A stretch of 16,538 bases of DNA from JALWZX01 sp964506905 (GCA_964506905.1 CAZDNW010000029.1:1-16538), one strand, 5' to 3'; shown: positions 1-7,748, numbered from the stretch's first letter. Numbers and translations are program-made. The notes: generated by a model not told the origin, from the sequence alone.

Positions 1-557
1 TCCATATTAGGATTTTCGGGTTGTAATCTTATTCTATCTTTTTCTTTGTAAAATCGTTTTAATGTCGCAAATTCACCATCAATAATAGCTACAACAATAT
101 CACCATTATCAGCTGTGTTTACTTGTTCACATATTACCTGATCTCCATCGCAAATATGTGCGTCTATCATAGAATCCCCAACAACTTGTAATATAAATGT
201 TCTTTTTGTTTTACTAACAAAATCTGCGGGTATGGTTGCTGTCATTGTAGTATCCTCAATAGCCTCTATTGGTTCTCCAGCAGCTATATAACCAACAACA
301 GGTACTTGTATTGCGTCAACAGGGTCATATATAGAATCGGTTTTTTCTAATATTCTGATACCACGTGCTTCTCCAAATATTCTTTCAATTAACCCCTTTT
401 TTTCTAATGCGTATAAATGTTCTGAAACTGTTGCTAATGATTTAAGGTTCATTGCCTCTGCAATTTGTTTTAGAGTAGGGGATGTACCAGTTTTTTGAAT
501 GTATTGTTTTATAAAATCATAAATTTCTTGTTGTCGGGGATATAAATAAACAGGCAT
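1..557 (-). CDS. lexA: LexA SOS repressor, C-terminus cut off by window edge
   Basis: LexA represses DNA-damage genes and is inactivated by RecA-stimulated self-cleavage. The minus strand reads open from ATG at 557-555 to position 1, about 185 residues, missing only the extreme C-terminus. Residues 1-70 form the winged-helix DNA-binding domain, starting MPVYLYPRQQEIYDFI with SPTLKQIAEAMNLKS as the helix-turn-helix part. The S24 peptidase part follows: the cleavage site is A93-G94 in VGYIAAGEP, the nucleophile S129 is in VGDSMID, and the general base K167 is in TLKRF. All catalytic residues are present, so it should be cleavable. It is divergent from uvrB and shares a 233-base control region with it, the usual arrangement for an autoregulated repressor beside a target. 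No Shine-Dalgarno sequence is visible upstream. Family identity is very secure; the target operator is not known from this sequence. Confidence 0.95.
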   Translation of the reverse strand, partial: MPVYLYPRQQEIYDFIKQYIQKTGTSPTLKQIAEAMNLKSLATVSEHLYALEKKGLIERIFGEARGIRILEKTDSIYDPVDAIQVPVVGYIAAGEPIEAIEDTTMTATIPADFVSKTKRTFILQVVGDSMIDAHICDGDQVICEQVNTADNGDIVVAIIDGEFATLKRFYKEKDRIRLQPENPNM

Positions 558-573
558 AATGGTAGATTTGTTT

Positions 574-640
574 AAATTAGCAATTATTTAGTGGAATTTT
601 GATGATATTTTTAATTCCACATAATTTAAAATGCTAATTT
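574..640. repeat. Nested inverted repeat in the lexA/uvrB control region
   Basis: Two nearly concentric perfect inverted repeats. The outer arms are AAATTAGCA (574-582) and TGCTAATTT (632-640). The inner arms are GTGGAATT (591-598) and AATTCCAC (613-620), around a 14-base centre. Read outside-in on either strand the order is AAATTAGCA, 8 or 11 bases, GTGGAATT. It lies just upstream of lexA, so it may be an operator, or a hairpin in a lexA leader if transcription starts further away. Function is inferred. Confidence 0.6.
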
Positions 641-676
641 ATGCAACTAATTATCACTTAATTTAAACCTACGAAC

Positions 677-715
677 TATACCCGAAACTGTCAACAACCA
701 AATTTTACCCGAAGC
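677..715 (+). promoter_or_regulatory. Two direct copies of a TACCCGAA motif upstream of uvrB
   Basis: TATACCCGAAAC at 677-688 and TTTACCCGAAGC at 704-715 are direct repeats 27 bases apart, upstream of the uvrB promoter. The second copy is identical over 12 bases to 4743-4754 in front of uvrA. The GC-rich core TACCCGAA was not noticed in coding sequence here. A regulator-binding site shared by uvrB and uvrA is inferred; whether the protein is LexA is unknown. Confidence 0.45.
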
Positions 716-725
716 ACAATAGATA

Positions 726-756
726 TTGTTTATAATAAAAACTCATCTTGTATAAT
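726..756 (+). promoter_or_regulatory. Candidate uvrB promoter
   Basis: A consensus -10 box TATAAT lies at 751-756, with TTGTTT at 726-731 as a possible -35 at a long 19-base spacing. A second TATAAT at 731-736 could be an alternative -10. The resulting leader of about 27-48 bases contains AGGAA (777-781), a plausible weak ribosome binding site before ATG 791. The exact start of transcription is unresolved. Confidence 0.5.
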
Positions 757-790
757 GATTTTGAAGTCTAAACTATAGGAAATTATTTTT

Positions 791-2869
791 ATGTTTCAAC
801 TAAAATCAAACTTTAAGCCAGCAGGAGATCAACCTAAAGCAATTAACAACTTAATAAAAGGAATCAAAAAGGGCTATAACGATCAAACCTTATTAGGTGT
901 TACAGGATCGGGAAAAACCTTTGTTATGGCAAATGTTATTGCTGAGATTCAAAAACCAACACTTATTATTTCACACAATAAAACTCTTGCAGGTCAGTTA
1001 TACCAAGAATTTAGAGAATTTTTTCCTGATAATGCTATTGAATATTTTGTCAGTTATTATGATTATTATCAACCCGAAAGTTATTTGCCCGCAACTGACA
1101 CATATATTGAAAAAGATGCTGATATAAATGAAGAAATCGATAAATTAAGGTTATCTACCACCACTTCACTTCTTTCAAGAAAAGATGTTATTGTAGTCGC
1201 ATCCGTATCTTGTATTTATAATATTGGTTCCCCAAATGTTTATAAAAACTCTGTAATACGACTTCAAACAGGTATTAGAATGAGAATGAATGATTTTTTA
1301 AAGCGACTTCATTCTTTGTATTACGAAAGAAATGATTACGATTTTAAAAGAGGTACTTACAGAGTTCGGGGTGATATTGTTGATGTATTTCCGGCATATG
1401 AACACTTTGCAATAAAAGTTGAATTTTTAGGTGATAAGATTGAAAAGATTTCTTATTTTGACCCAATTTCTGGTGAAGTTTTAAATGAAGAATTTGTAAG
1501 AAATATTCTAACCAAAGATAGTGCTGAAAATTCCCATAAATTAACAAAAGCACAAGAAGATTATTTAAAAACAAAGAACAAATATGATAATGAAATTAAA
1601 ATTTATCCGGCAAAACATTATGTTGCACCAGAAGATAGGTACGAAAACGCAATTAAGGAAATTCAATCAGATTTACAAAAAAGATTAGAAGAATTAAATA
1701 AACAGGGCAAAAAACTTGAAGCATATAGATTAGAACAAAAAACTAATTATGATTTGGAAATGATTCAAGAAATTGGATATTGTAAGGGAATTGAGAATTA
1801 TTCTAGATATTTTGATGGTAGAAAACCAGGTGAAGCTCCATATTCATTATTAGATTATTTTTTTAAGGGTAATCGCGATGATTATTTGTTATTTATTGAT
1901 GAATCACATATTACAATCCCCCAAATTAGAGGAATGTACAATGGTGATAAATCTAGAAAACAAACCTTAATTGATTATGGATTTAGGTTGCCATCAGCCT
2001 TAGATAATAGACCTTTAAGATTTGATGAATTTGAGAGACGAATGGGAATAAGTGTTTATGCATCTGCAACACCTTCTGATTGGGAAATCAACCGTAGTAA
2101 ACAAGTTGTAGAATTAATCGTTAGACCCACGGGACTTGTTGATCCGAAGATTACAATTAGGCCTACTAAAAATCAAATTGACGATTTAGAAAAAAGAATT
2201 AAAGAACGCGTAAATAATAAAGAGCGAGTATTAGTGACAACTTTAACAAAACGGATGGCAGAAGATTTAGCAGAATTTTTAAGCGATAAAGGATATAAAG
2301 TAGCTTACTTGCATAGTGATATTGAAACTTTAGAACGATCAGATATTTTGGATAATTTAAGAAAAGGTGAATATGATGTTTTGGTTGGTATTAACTTATT
2401 ACGAGAAGGTCTAGATTTGCCTGAGGTTTCACTTGTAGCAATTTTAGACGCTGACAAAGAAGGTTTTCTAAGAAGTGATACATCTTTAATTCAAACAATG
2501 GGTAGAGCAGCTAGACATGTTAAGGGTGAAGTTGTTATGTATGCTGATAATGTTACAGGTTCAATGAAAAGGGCAATAGATGAAGTAGAAAGAAGAAGAA
2601 AAGTTCAACTTGGATACAATAAGAAACATAATATAACCCCACAAAGCATTCAGAAACCGATTCGAGAACGAATCCTAGAATTTAGTAAAGAAGAACCAAA
2701 AGTTGAAACTAAAGTTGCTGATTACGAATTTAAAACAATGTCTAAAAAGAAACAAAAAGCGTTAATTAAAGAATTAGAAAAGAAAATGAAAGAGGCTGCT
2801 GAATTATTAGAATTTGAAATTGCGACAGAATATAGAGATGAGATTAGAAAGTTAAAAAAACTAGCATAA
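791..2869 (+). CDS. uvrB: Excinuclease ABC subunit B
   Basis: UvrB is the DNA-damage-verifying helicase-like subunit of nucleotide excision repair: UvrA loads it and it recruits UvrC. The 692 residues carry every hallmark. Walker A is GVTGSGKT (36-43), the damage-probing beta-hairpin is YYDYYQPESYLP (89-100), and Walker B is LLFIDESH (366-373). SVYASATPSDWEI is at 421-433, GINLLREGLDLPEVSL at 533-548 and QTMGRAARH at 568-576. The UvrC-binding UVR motif ends the protein (about 655-690). Compared with my recollection of E. coli UvrB, the stretch at about 234-268 between FDPISGEVL and IYPAKHYV looks like a lysine-rich insertion of roughly 25-30 residues. ATG 791 is chosen because an earlier in-frame ATG at 755 meets TAG at once and AGGAA lies nearby. 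It is divergent from lexA, consistent with damage control. Confidence 0.98.
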   Translation: MFQLKSNFKPAGDQPKAINNLIKGIKKGYNDQTLLGVTGSGKTFVMANVIAEIQKPTLIISHNKTLAGQLYQEFREFFPDNAIEYFVSYYDYYQPESYLPATDTYIEKDADINEEIDKLRLSTTTSLLSRKDVIVVASVSCIYNIGSPNVYKNSVIRLQTGIRMRMNDFLKRLHSLYYERNDYDFKRGTYRVRGDIVDVFPAYEHFAIKVEFLGDKIEKISYFDPISGEVLNEEFVRNILTKDSAENSHKLTKAQEDYLKTKNKYDNEIKIYPAKHYVAPEDRYENAIKEIQSDLQKRLEELNKQGKKLEAYRLEQKTNYDLEMIQEIGYCKGIENYSRYFDGRKPGEAPYSLLDYFFKGNRDDYLLFIDESHITIPQIRGMYNGDKSRKQTLIDYGFRLPSALDNRPLRFDEFERRMGISVYASATPSDWEINRSKQVVELIVRPTGLVDPKITIRPTKNQIDDLEKRIKERVNNKERVLVTTLTKRMAEDLAEFLSDKGYKVAYLHSDIETLERSDILDNLRKGEYDVLVGINLLREGLDLPEVSLVAILDADKEGFLRSDTSLIQTMGRAARHVKGEVVMYADNVTGSMKRAIDEVERRRKVQLGYNKKHNITPQSIQKPIRERILEFSKEEPKVETKVADYEFKTMSKKKQKALIKELEKKMKEAAELLEFEIATEYRDEIRKLKKLA

Positions 2870-3000
2870 TAATTGAATTATTACCCAACGATATATCTTA
2901 ACACGACATCAAGTAGCATTATCATTTCACTTTATACACAACCTTTCAGCACTCTTGAAAACACACTGCAAAATAATGTAATATTAAAGTATAGTCTGTC

Positions 3001-3028
3001 GCATATTATTTCACACTAGATAATATGC
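3001..3028. repeat. 9-bp inverted repeat just upstream of a promoter
   Basis: GCATATTAT (3001-3009) is perfectly complementary to ATAATATGC (3020-3028) across a 10-base loop. It ends two bases before the -35 box of the next gene and is not followed by a T run. An operator or activator site is therefore more likely than a terminator for uvrB. No function is proven. Confidence 0.4.
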
Positions 3029-3030
3029 AA

Positions 3031-3060
3031 TTGATTTAGTTAACAATAGTGTAGTATAAT
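3031..3060 (+). promoter_or_regulatory. Promoter of the exported coiled-coil gene, leaderless type
   Basis: TTGATT (3031-3036), an 18-base spacer and the consensus TATAAT (3055-3060). Transcription about seven bases past the -10 would begin at the A of ATG 3068, giving a leaderless mRNA and excluding the ATG at 3062 as the start. Confidence 0.7.
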
Positions 3061-3067
3061 TATGTTA

Positions 3068-3874
3068 ATGCCTATAAATAAAAAATATATAACAACCGCA
3101 AAATCTTTCTCAGTCTTGATTGTAGCTGTATTTGTTTTAGCACTTATTCCAAAACTTGCATTTGCCGAGGAACAAAATACTAATAAGATTCCCACACCTG
3201 TAACGATTACAGAAGATCAAATCAACAAATTGAACAAGGCAAAAGAAACCGCACAACAAGTACAACAACAACAAAATCAAGTAAAAGAACAAATGCAACA
3301 AATTGATGAAGCCAAGGATTTAAAGCAACTCAAACAGTTAAAACAACTTAAGCAATTAAACCAAAACAACGGACTACAAAATGGAACACCTAATGACTTC
3401 AAATACCTAAAAGAGGTTAGGATGCAAAATTTCGAAGAATTAAAAAAAGCATGGAATGAAACAAAAGATCCAGAACAATTAATGGAAATGGTTAAGGCAC
3501 AATTAACAAAAAAGCAATTAACGGCTTTAGGGCGAATTACGAAAAGAGCAATGTTAGTAGATGCTAGATATCAAAAATCTGTAGAAAAGATGTATGATGC
3601 ATTAGATAAATTAGAAACATATCTCGATACTCAAGAAGAAGCTGGATTTGATGTAACTGCTCAAAAAGCTCAACTAGAAAAAATTAGAACAGATTTAGAT
3701 AAAGTAGTTAAAGATATTGATGAATTAAAGACAAAATATTCTGGACTAGAAAACATGAGTTTGGAAGAAATAAAGGCAACAATACCACAGATAAAAGAAG
3801 ATGCTGCTACTATTAAGGTTCAATTAAAGTCAATAAAAGAAGAGTTAGTTAGTTTAATTTCTTCACTAAAATAA
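3068..3874 (+). CDS. Secreted, Gln/Lys-rich coiled-coil protein of unknown function
   Basis: I do not recognise a family. From ATG 3068 the protein has 268 residues. It has a signal peptide with basic start MPINKKYITTAK, a hydrophobic core ending LALIP, and a likely signal peptidase site after KLAFA, before EEQ. The mature part is charged and helical: a Gln-rich stretch, four tandem KQL triplets (about residues 86-97), then long coiled-coil-like segments to the end, including YDALDKLETYLDTQEEAG. The KQL triplets use different synonymous codons, so the repeat looks kept at the protein level. An ATG at 3062 would add two residues, but the -10 box ends only one base before it. The next gene starts one base after this stop, so the two are surely cotranscribed and may act together at the cell surface. 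A periplasmic or envelope structural role is a guess. Confidence 0.8.
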   Translation: MPINKKYITTAKSFSVLIVAVFVLALIPKLAFAEEQNTNKIPTPVTITEDQINKLNKAKETAQQVQQQQNQVKEQMQQIDEAKDLKQLKQLKQLKQLNQNNGLQNGTPNDFKYLKEVRMQNFEELKKAWNETKDPEQLMEMVKAQLTKKQLTALGRITKRAMLVDARYQKSVEKMYDALDKLETYLDTQEEAGFDVTAQKAQLEKIRTDLDKVVKDIDELKTKYSGLENMSLEEIKATIPQIKEDAATIKVQLKSIKEELVSLISSLK

Positions 3875-3875
3875 A

Positions 3876-4619
3876 ATGGCAGATGACAACACAAACACAC
3901 CAAATCAACAGCCAGCAGGAGATATGAATGATACAACTCCTGAGGTTGGAAACAATACACAACAAGGTTCTGTTGCACAACCAACCGAACAACAAGGAGT
4001 TAATTCATTAGGCACAACACCAAGTGAAACACCAAACCCGATAAGTACACCGGACATAACACCCGAGCCAGTTGCTCAAGAACCGGTAACAAGTTCGTTG
4101 GGTAACAACAATGAAACGGGAACACCATCTAACACAGACGCATCAAACACCGTATACGCTAATAATATGAGCCAAATGCAAGATGAAATGCAACAAGATA
4201 CACAACCGTTTGTAGATACAAGCATAATGAGTGAACCGGAACATAAAAAATCAAAATTTAGTACTGTCATCATCGCTGGCATTGTAATTGGCTTCTTTTT
4301 GGTACTAATCGGTGGCGCTGCATTTTACATGTTTGTATATTCACCTTCTAAATCTAAACAAGAACCGATTAAACAAGAACAACCTCAACAACAAGTAGAT
4401 CAAAATACGGAAAGTATGAAAAATGAGGACACAATGCAAAAAGGACAACAAAATACAAATACCGATGTACCGGAAAATTTAGAAGATGACCCTGTAATAA
4501 AAGCATTAGACAAACCAACATCTGGCGGAAACGAATCACTAGATGATATCAAGAAATCACTAGAAAGCATTGATTTTGACGGAATTGATAGCGAACTGCA
4601 ACAAGAAAACTTTGAGTAA
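3876..4619 (+). CDS. Single-pass membrane protein with disordered flanks, unknown function
   Basis: The 247-residue protein has three parts. Residues 1-125 are low-complexity and rich in Asn, Gln, Thr and Pro. One strong membrane helix spans about 129-156 (VIIAGIVIGFFLVLIGGAAF core), preceded by basic HKKSK. A Gln/Asn/Asp-rich tail follows, with a short amphipathic acidic C-terminus (SLDDIKKSLESIDFDGIDS). The basic residues before the helix suggest an N-terminus inside and the tail outside, though this is inference. There is no cleavable signal and no known domain. It begins one base after the upstream stop with no Shine-Dalgarno sequence, so translation is probably coupled to the secreted coiled-coil gene. 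The strong terminator 27 bases downstream closes this two-gene unit and separates it from uvrA. Confidence 0.8.
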   Translation: MADDNTNTPNQQPAGDMNDTTPEVGNNTQQGSVAQPTEQQGVNSLGTTPSETPNPISTPDITPEPVAQEPVTSSLGNNNETGTPSNTDASNTVYANNMSQMQDEMQQDTQPFVDTSIMSEPEHKKSKFSTVIIAGIVIGFFLVLIGGAAFYMFVYSPSKSKQEPIKQEQPQQQVDQNTESMKNEDTMQKGQQNTNTDVPENLEDDPVIKALDKPTSGGNESLDDIKKSLESIDFDGIDSELQQENFE

Positions 4620-4645
4620 TAAAGAATAATAAACTTTAAATTCCG

Positions 4646-4673
4646 AAGCCCGCTTATTAAAGCGGGCTTTTTT
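4646..4673 (+). terminator. Rho-independent terminator
   Basis: A perfect 10-bp GC-rich stem, AAGCCCGCTT (4646-4655) paired with AAGCGGGCTT (4660-4669), has an ATTA loop. The stem's final TT runs on into a T tract through 4673. It is the only textbook intrinsic terminator seen in the window and ends the two-gene envelope unit. No T tract exists on the other strand, so it is one-directional. Confidence 0.95.
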
Positions 4674-4720
4674 ATGCCAATTTTATAGTATAAGAAAATC
4701 CAAAAAAACAACAACAAATA

Positions 4721-4771
4721 TGGTAAAATAGACAACACAAACTTTACCCGAAGCGTTCATAATGTTAACAT
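4721..4771 (+). promoter_or_regulatory. uvrA control region: two possible promoters, TACCCGAA motif and a palindrome
   Basis: An extended -10, TGGTAAAAT (4721-4729), would give a leader of about 40 bases. Alternatively TTTACC (4743-4748), a 17-base spacer and the extended -10 TGTTAACAT (-10 at 4766-4771) end six bases before the uvrA ATG and would be leaderless. The motif TTTACCCGAAGC (4743-4754), also found at 704-715 before uvrB, overlaps this -35. The perfect 12-bp palindrome AATGTTAACATT (4761-4772) overlaps this -10. A repressor bound to either would block transcription; this is inferred. Confidence 0.5.
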
Positions 4772-4777
4772 TTAAAA

Positions 4778-7696
4778 ATGCAAAAAGATTTCATAAAAGT
4801 TAAAAACGCAAGCGAGCATAATTTAAAAAATATTTCCGTTGATATACCTAAAAATAAAATCGTTATATTCACCGGTGTTTCAGGATCTGGCAAATCATCT
4901 CTAGCAATGGATACTATTTACGCAGAAGGGCAAAGAAGATATGTTGAATCTTTGTCATCTTATGCTAGACAATTTTTGGGTGTAATGAAAAAACCGAATG
5001 TTGAATCAATTGAAGGGCTTTCGCCAGCAATTGCTATTGATCAAAAAACAGTATCACATAATCCAAGATCCACTGTAGGTACTGTAACTGAGATTTATGA
5101 TTATCTTAGACTTTTGTTTGCCAGAATTGGGCATCCACATTGTCCTGAATGTGGTAGTGAAATAGCACATTTAACTATTGATCAAATTGTTAATTTTATA
5201 TTAGATTCTGCTGATAATAAACCGAAAAGGTTATTTATACTTGCACCAATTGTAAAAGATAAAAAAGGAGAGTATTCTCAATTATTTAAGAATTTAAAAC
5301 AACAAGGGTATGCAAGAGTTAGAATTGACGGACAAATTTATTCATTAGATGAAGATATTAGTTTAATTAAAACAAATAAACACACAATAGATGTAGTTAT
5401 TGATAGAATAATTCTTCCTGCTAAAAAGAATATAGATAAAGATTTTGTAACAAGATTAACTCAATCAACAGAATCGGCACTTCATTTAGGAGATGGTTAT
5501 GTTATTGTCAGCGAAATACTGGATAAGAGTTTTGACTTTGTAGAAAAACCAAAAGAAATGAAAGATCATTTGTATAGCGAAAGATTTGCATGTGCTAAAT
5601 GCAACATATCATTACCAGAGATTGAACCAAGAAGTTTTTCTTTTAATTCTCCACATGGAGCATGTCCTGAATGTTCTGGGCTTGGTACAAAAAGAAAGAT
5701 AAATGAAGCAACGGTTATTGCACCTGAACTTTCTGTATACGAAGGCGGGCTTATTCCTTGGGGGTCTCAAATGGAAAGAAACAGTTGGACAAGAAATTTA
5801 GTAGAAGCAGTTGCCGATGAATATAAAATAAATTTATCAATTCCCATAAAAGATATGCCACAAAGTAAATTAGACATTTTGCTATATGGTGCTTCTAAAA
5901 AACATTTTAAAGTTAGACACAAAGGTAATATTTATAATGGTAAATTTGAGGGATTAATAAATAATCTAGAAAGGCGATATTTAGAAACAAAATCAGATTA
6001 TGTTCGCAATGAAATTGAAAAATTTATGGTAAAAGAACCTTGCCCTGTTTGTAAAGGTACCCGTCTGAATGAAAATGCCTTAAGCATAACGATTTCTAAC
6101 TTAAACATAGCTGAAGTATCTGATTTATCAATTGGGGAAGTTTACGAATGGGTTAAATCTTTAGATGATTCTGTATTAAACTCTCGTGAATTGGAAATAT
6201 CAAAACCGATAATAAAAGAAATTGAATCTAGATTAAAATTCTTGATTGATGTTGGATTAGATTATTTAACTTTAAGCAGGGGCTCAGTAACATTAGCAGG
6301 CGGTGAAGCACAAAGGATAAGACTTGCTTCTCAAATTGGTTCTAAACTTTCTGGCGTATTATATGTACTAGATGAACCGTCAATAGGTTTACATGCACGA
6401 GATCATGCCAAATTGATTAAAACACTGAAGGATTTAAGAGATTTAGGTAATACAGTAATTGTAGTTGAACATGACGAGCAAACTATGCTTGAATCAGATT
6501 ATATAATTGATTTCGGACCTGGTGCTGGACAACACGGCGGAACAATTATTGCAATGGGAACCCCTGATGAAATCAAAAAAAATAAGAATTCAATTACTGG
6601 GGATTATTTGTCAGGTAGAAAAAAAGTTGAAATAACAAGGTATCTAACTGCTGACGAATTAGAAAAGCATAATCAAAAAGTAGCATCTTTTAATTCAGAT
6701 TATTCAATCAAAGTAGTAAATTGCAAAGGTCATAATTTGAAAAATATAACCGCTGAATTTCCATTAGGAAAGTTTATTTGTGTTACAGGGGTTTCTGGAT
6801 CAGGTAAATCTACTTTGGTAAATGAAACTCTTTTAAGAATGCTAAGACAAGAAAAGGGGTTGAAAAATGATGAAGCACCTGCTGAAAATGGTGGAATAAT
6901 GGGTGCAGAATTAATAGATAAAATAATTAGTATTGACCAAACGCCTATCGGCAGAACACCACGAAGTAACCCAGCAACATATACGAAAGTGTTTGATGAA
7001 ATAAGGGCATTATTTGCACAAACCAAAGAAGCAAAGGTAAGAGGTTATAAACCTGGTAGATTTTCGTTTAATGTAAAAGGCGGTAGGTGTGAAGCTTGCC
7101 AAGGTGACGGTCAAATAAAGATTGAAATGCAATTTATGCCTGATGTATATGTTGACTGTGAAATTTGTGGTGGCAAGCGATATAATCGAGAAACTTTAGA
7201 AATTGAATATAAAGACAAAAATATTGCTGATGTATTAGATATGACCGTTGATGAAGCATTAGATTTTTTCTCTAATCATCCAAAAATATACAAAAAATTA
7301 TTAACTTTAAACGAAGTTGGATTAGGTTATATAAAACTCGGACAACCTGCACCAACTTTAAGCGGTGGTGAAGCTCAAAGAGTAAAATTAGCGGCTGAAC
7401 TCGCAAAAAAAGCGACAGGTAGAACATTTTATATATTAGATGAACCTACAACAGGTTTGCATTTTGCTGATTTGGAAAGACTAATTGCGATTATAAAAAG
7501 ATTAGTATTAAGAGGAAATACAGTTGTTGTTATTGAACATAACCTTGATGTAATTAAAAATGCAGATTGGATAATCGATTTAGGACCAGAAGGTGGCGCT
7601 AGAGGCGGGGAAATAATATTTACTGGTACTGTGGAGGAACTTTTAAAAGATAAGACATCTTATACCGCTGAGGAATTAAGAAAATATATTAAATAG
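4778..7696 (+). CDS. uvrA: Excinuclease ABC subunit A
   Basis: UvrA is the dimeric ABC-type ATPase that detects helix-distorting lesions and delivers UvrB. The 972 residues have the usual two nucleotide-binding halves. Half one has Walker A GVSGSGKSS (33-41), a signature LAGGEAQRIRLA (506-517) and Walker B LYVLDEPSIGLH (528-539). Half two has GVSGSGKST (671-679), LSGGEAQRVKLA (861-872) and FYILDEPTTGLH (884-895). CxxC pairs lie at C122/C125, C272/C275 with C296/C299, C422/C425, and C771/C774 with C794/C797, matching the zinc modules of the family. The first signature reads LAGGE where most UvrA proteins I recall have LSGGE; the second is intact. No Shine-Dalgarno sequence precedes the ATG. 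It follows a terminator, so it has its own promoter, and it shares a motif with the uvrB control region. Confidence 0.98.
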   Translation: MQKDFIKVKNASEHNLKNISVDIPKNKIVIFTGVSGSGKSSLAMDTIYAEGQRRYVESLSSYARQFLGVMKKPNVESIEGLSPAIAIDQKTVSHNPRSTVGTVTEIYDYLRLLFARIGHPHCPECGSEIAHLTIDQIVNFILDSADNKPKRLFILAPIVKDKKGEYSQLFKNLKQQGYARVRIDGQIYSLDEDISLIKTNKHTIDVVIDRIILPAKKNIDKDFVTRLTQSTESALHLGDGYVIVSEILDKSFDFVEKPKEMKDHLYSERFACAKCNISLPEIEPRSFSFNSPHGACPECSGLGTKRKINEATVIAPELSVYEGGLIPWGSQMERNSWTRNLVEAVADEYKINLSIPIKDMPQSKLDILLYGASKKHFKVRHKGNIYNGKFEGLINNLERRYLETKSDYVRNEIEKFMVKEPCPVCKGTRLNENALSITISNLNIAEVSDLSIGEVYEWVKSLDDSVLNSRELEISKPIIKEIESRLKFLIDVGLDYLTLSRGSVTLAGGEAQRIRLASQIGSKLSGVLYVLDEPSIGLHARDHAKLIKTLKDLRDLGNTVIVVEHDEQTMLESDYIIDFGPGAGQHGGTIIAMGTPDEIKKNKNSITGDYLSGRKKVEITRYLTADELEKHNQKVASFNSDYSIKVVNCKGHNLKNITAEFPLGKFICVTGVSGSGKSTLVNETLLRMLRQEKGLKNDEAPAENGGIMGAELIDKIISIDQTPIGRTPRSNPATYTKVFDEIRALFAQTKEAKVRGYKPGRFSFNVKGGRCEACQGDGQIKIEMQFMPDVYVDCEICGGKRYNRETLEIEYKDKNIADVLDMTVDEALDFFSNHPKIYKKLLTLNEVGLGYIKLGQPAPTLSGGEAQRVKLAAELAKKATGRTFYILDEPTTGLHFADLERLIAIIKRLVLRGNTVVVIEHNLDVIKNADWIIDLGPEGGARGGEIIFTGTVEELLKDKTSYTAEELRKYIK

Positions 7697-7713
7697 CGAG
7701 AGTTACTCATGCT

Positions 7714-7722
7714 TGTTATAAT
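7714..7722 (+). promoter_or_regulatory. uvrC promoter, extended -10
   Basis: TGTTATAAT (TG at 7714-7715, TATAAT at 7717-7722) is a perfect extended -10 with no credible -35. Transcription would start near 7729, leaving a short leader of about 20 bases with no Shine-Dalgarno sequence. The box begins 18 bases after the uvrA stop, so uvrC may be both read through from uvrA and independently transcribed. Confidence 0.6.
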
Positions 7723-7748
7723 TAAGTAAATTTAGAAAAATTGTAATA

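Noticed and set aside
673..687. GAAC-N7-GAAA resembling the alphaproteobacterial LexA box GAAC-N7-GAAC
   Set aside because: One copy only, imperfect, and not found before uvrA or the polymerase; the LexA sequence gives no reason to expect this operator.
666..694. Minus-strand TTGACA (694-689) as the lexA -35
   Set aside because: The hexamer 17 bases on is TAGGTT, a poor -10, so the lexA promoter is left unresolved.
897..1574. Short frames on both strands inside uvrB
   Set aside because: Shadows of the certain uvrB frame with no initiation signals.
2867..2883. TAATAAT-TGA-ATTATTA hairpin at the uvrB stop
   Set aside because: All A/T, seven pairs, no T tract and overlapping the stop codon; such dyads are expected in AT-rich DNA.
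3326..3364. KQL repeat as recent microsatellite slippage
   Set aside because: The units differ at synonymous positions (CTC, TTA, CTT, TTA for Leu; CAA/CAG; AAA/AAG), so they are not a fresh DNA-level duplication.
4400..4738. Minus-strand open frame of 112 codons
   Set aside because: It overlaps the end of the membrane protein gene, the terminator and the uvrA promoter. It is Ser/Phe/Ile-rich, as expected from the reverse of Gln/Asn-rich DNA, and has no start signal.
6730..7026. Minus-strand open frame of 98 codons inside uvrA
   Set aside because: Antisense to a highly conserved UvrA segment including Walker A; no promoter or ribosome binding site and no family resemblance.
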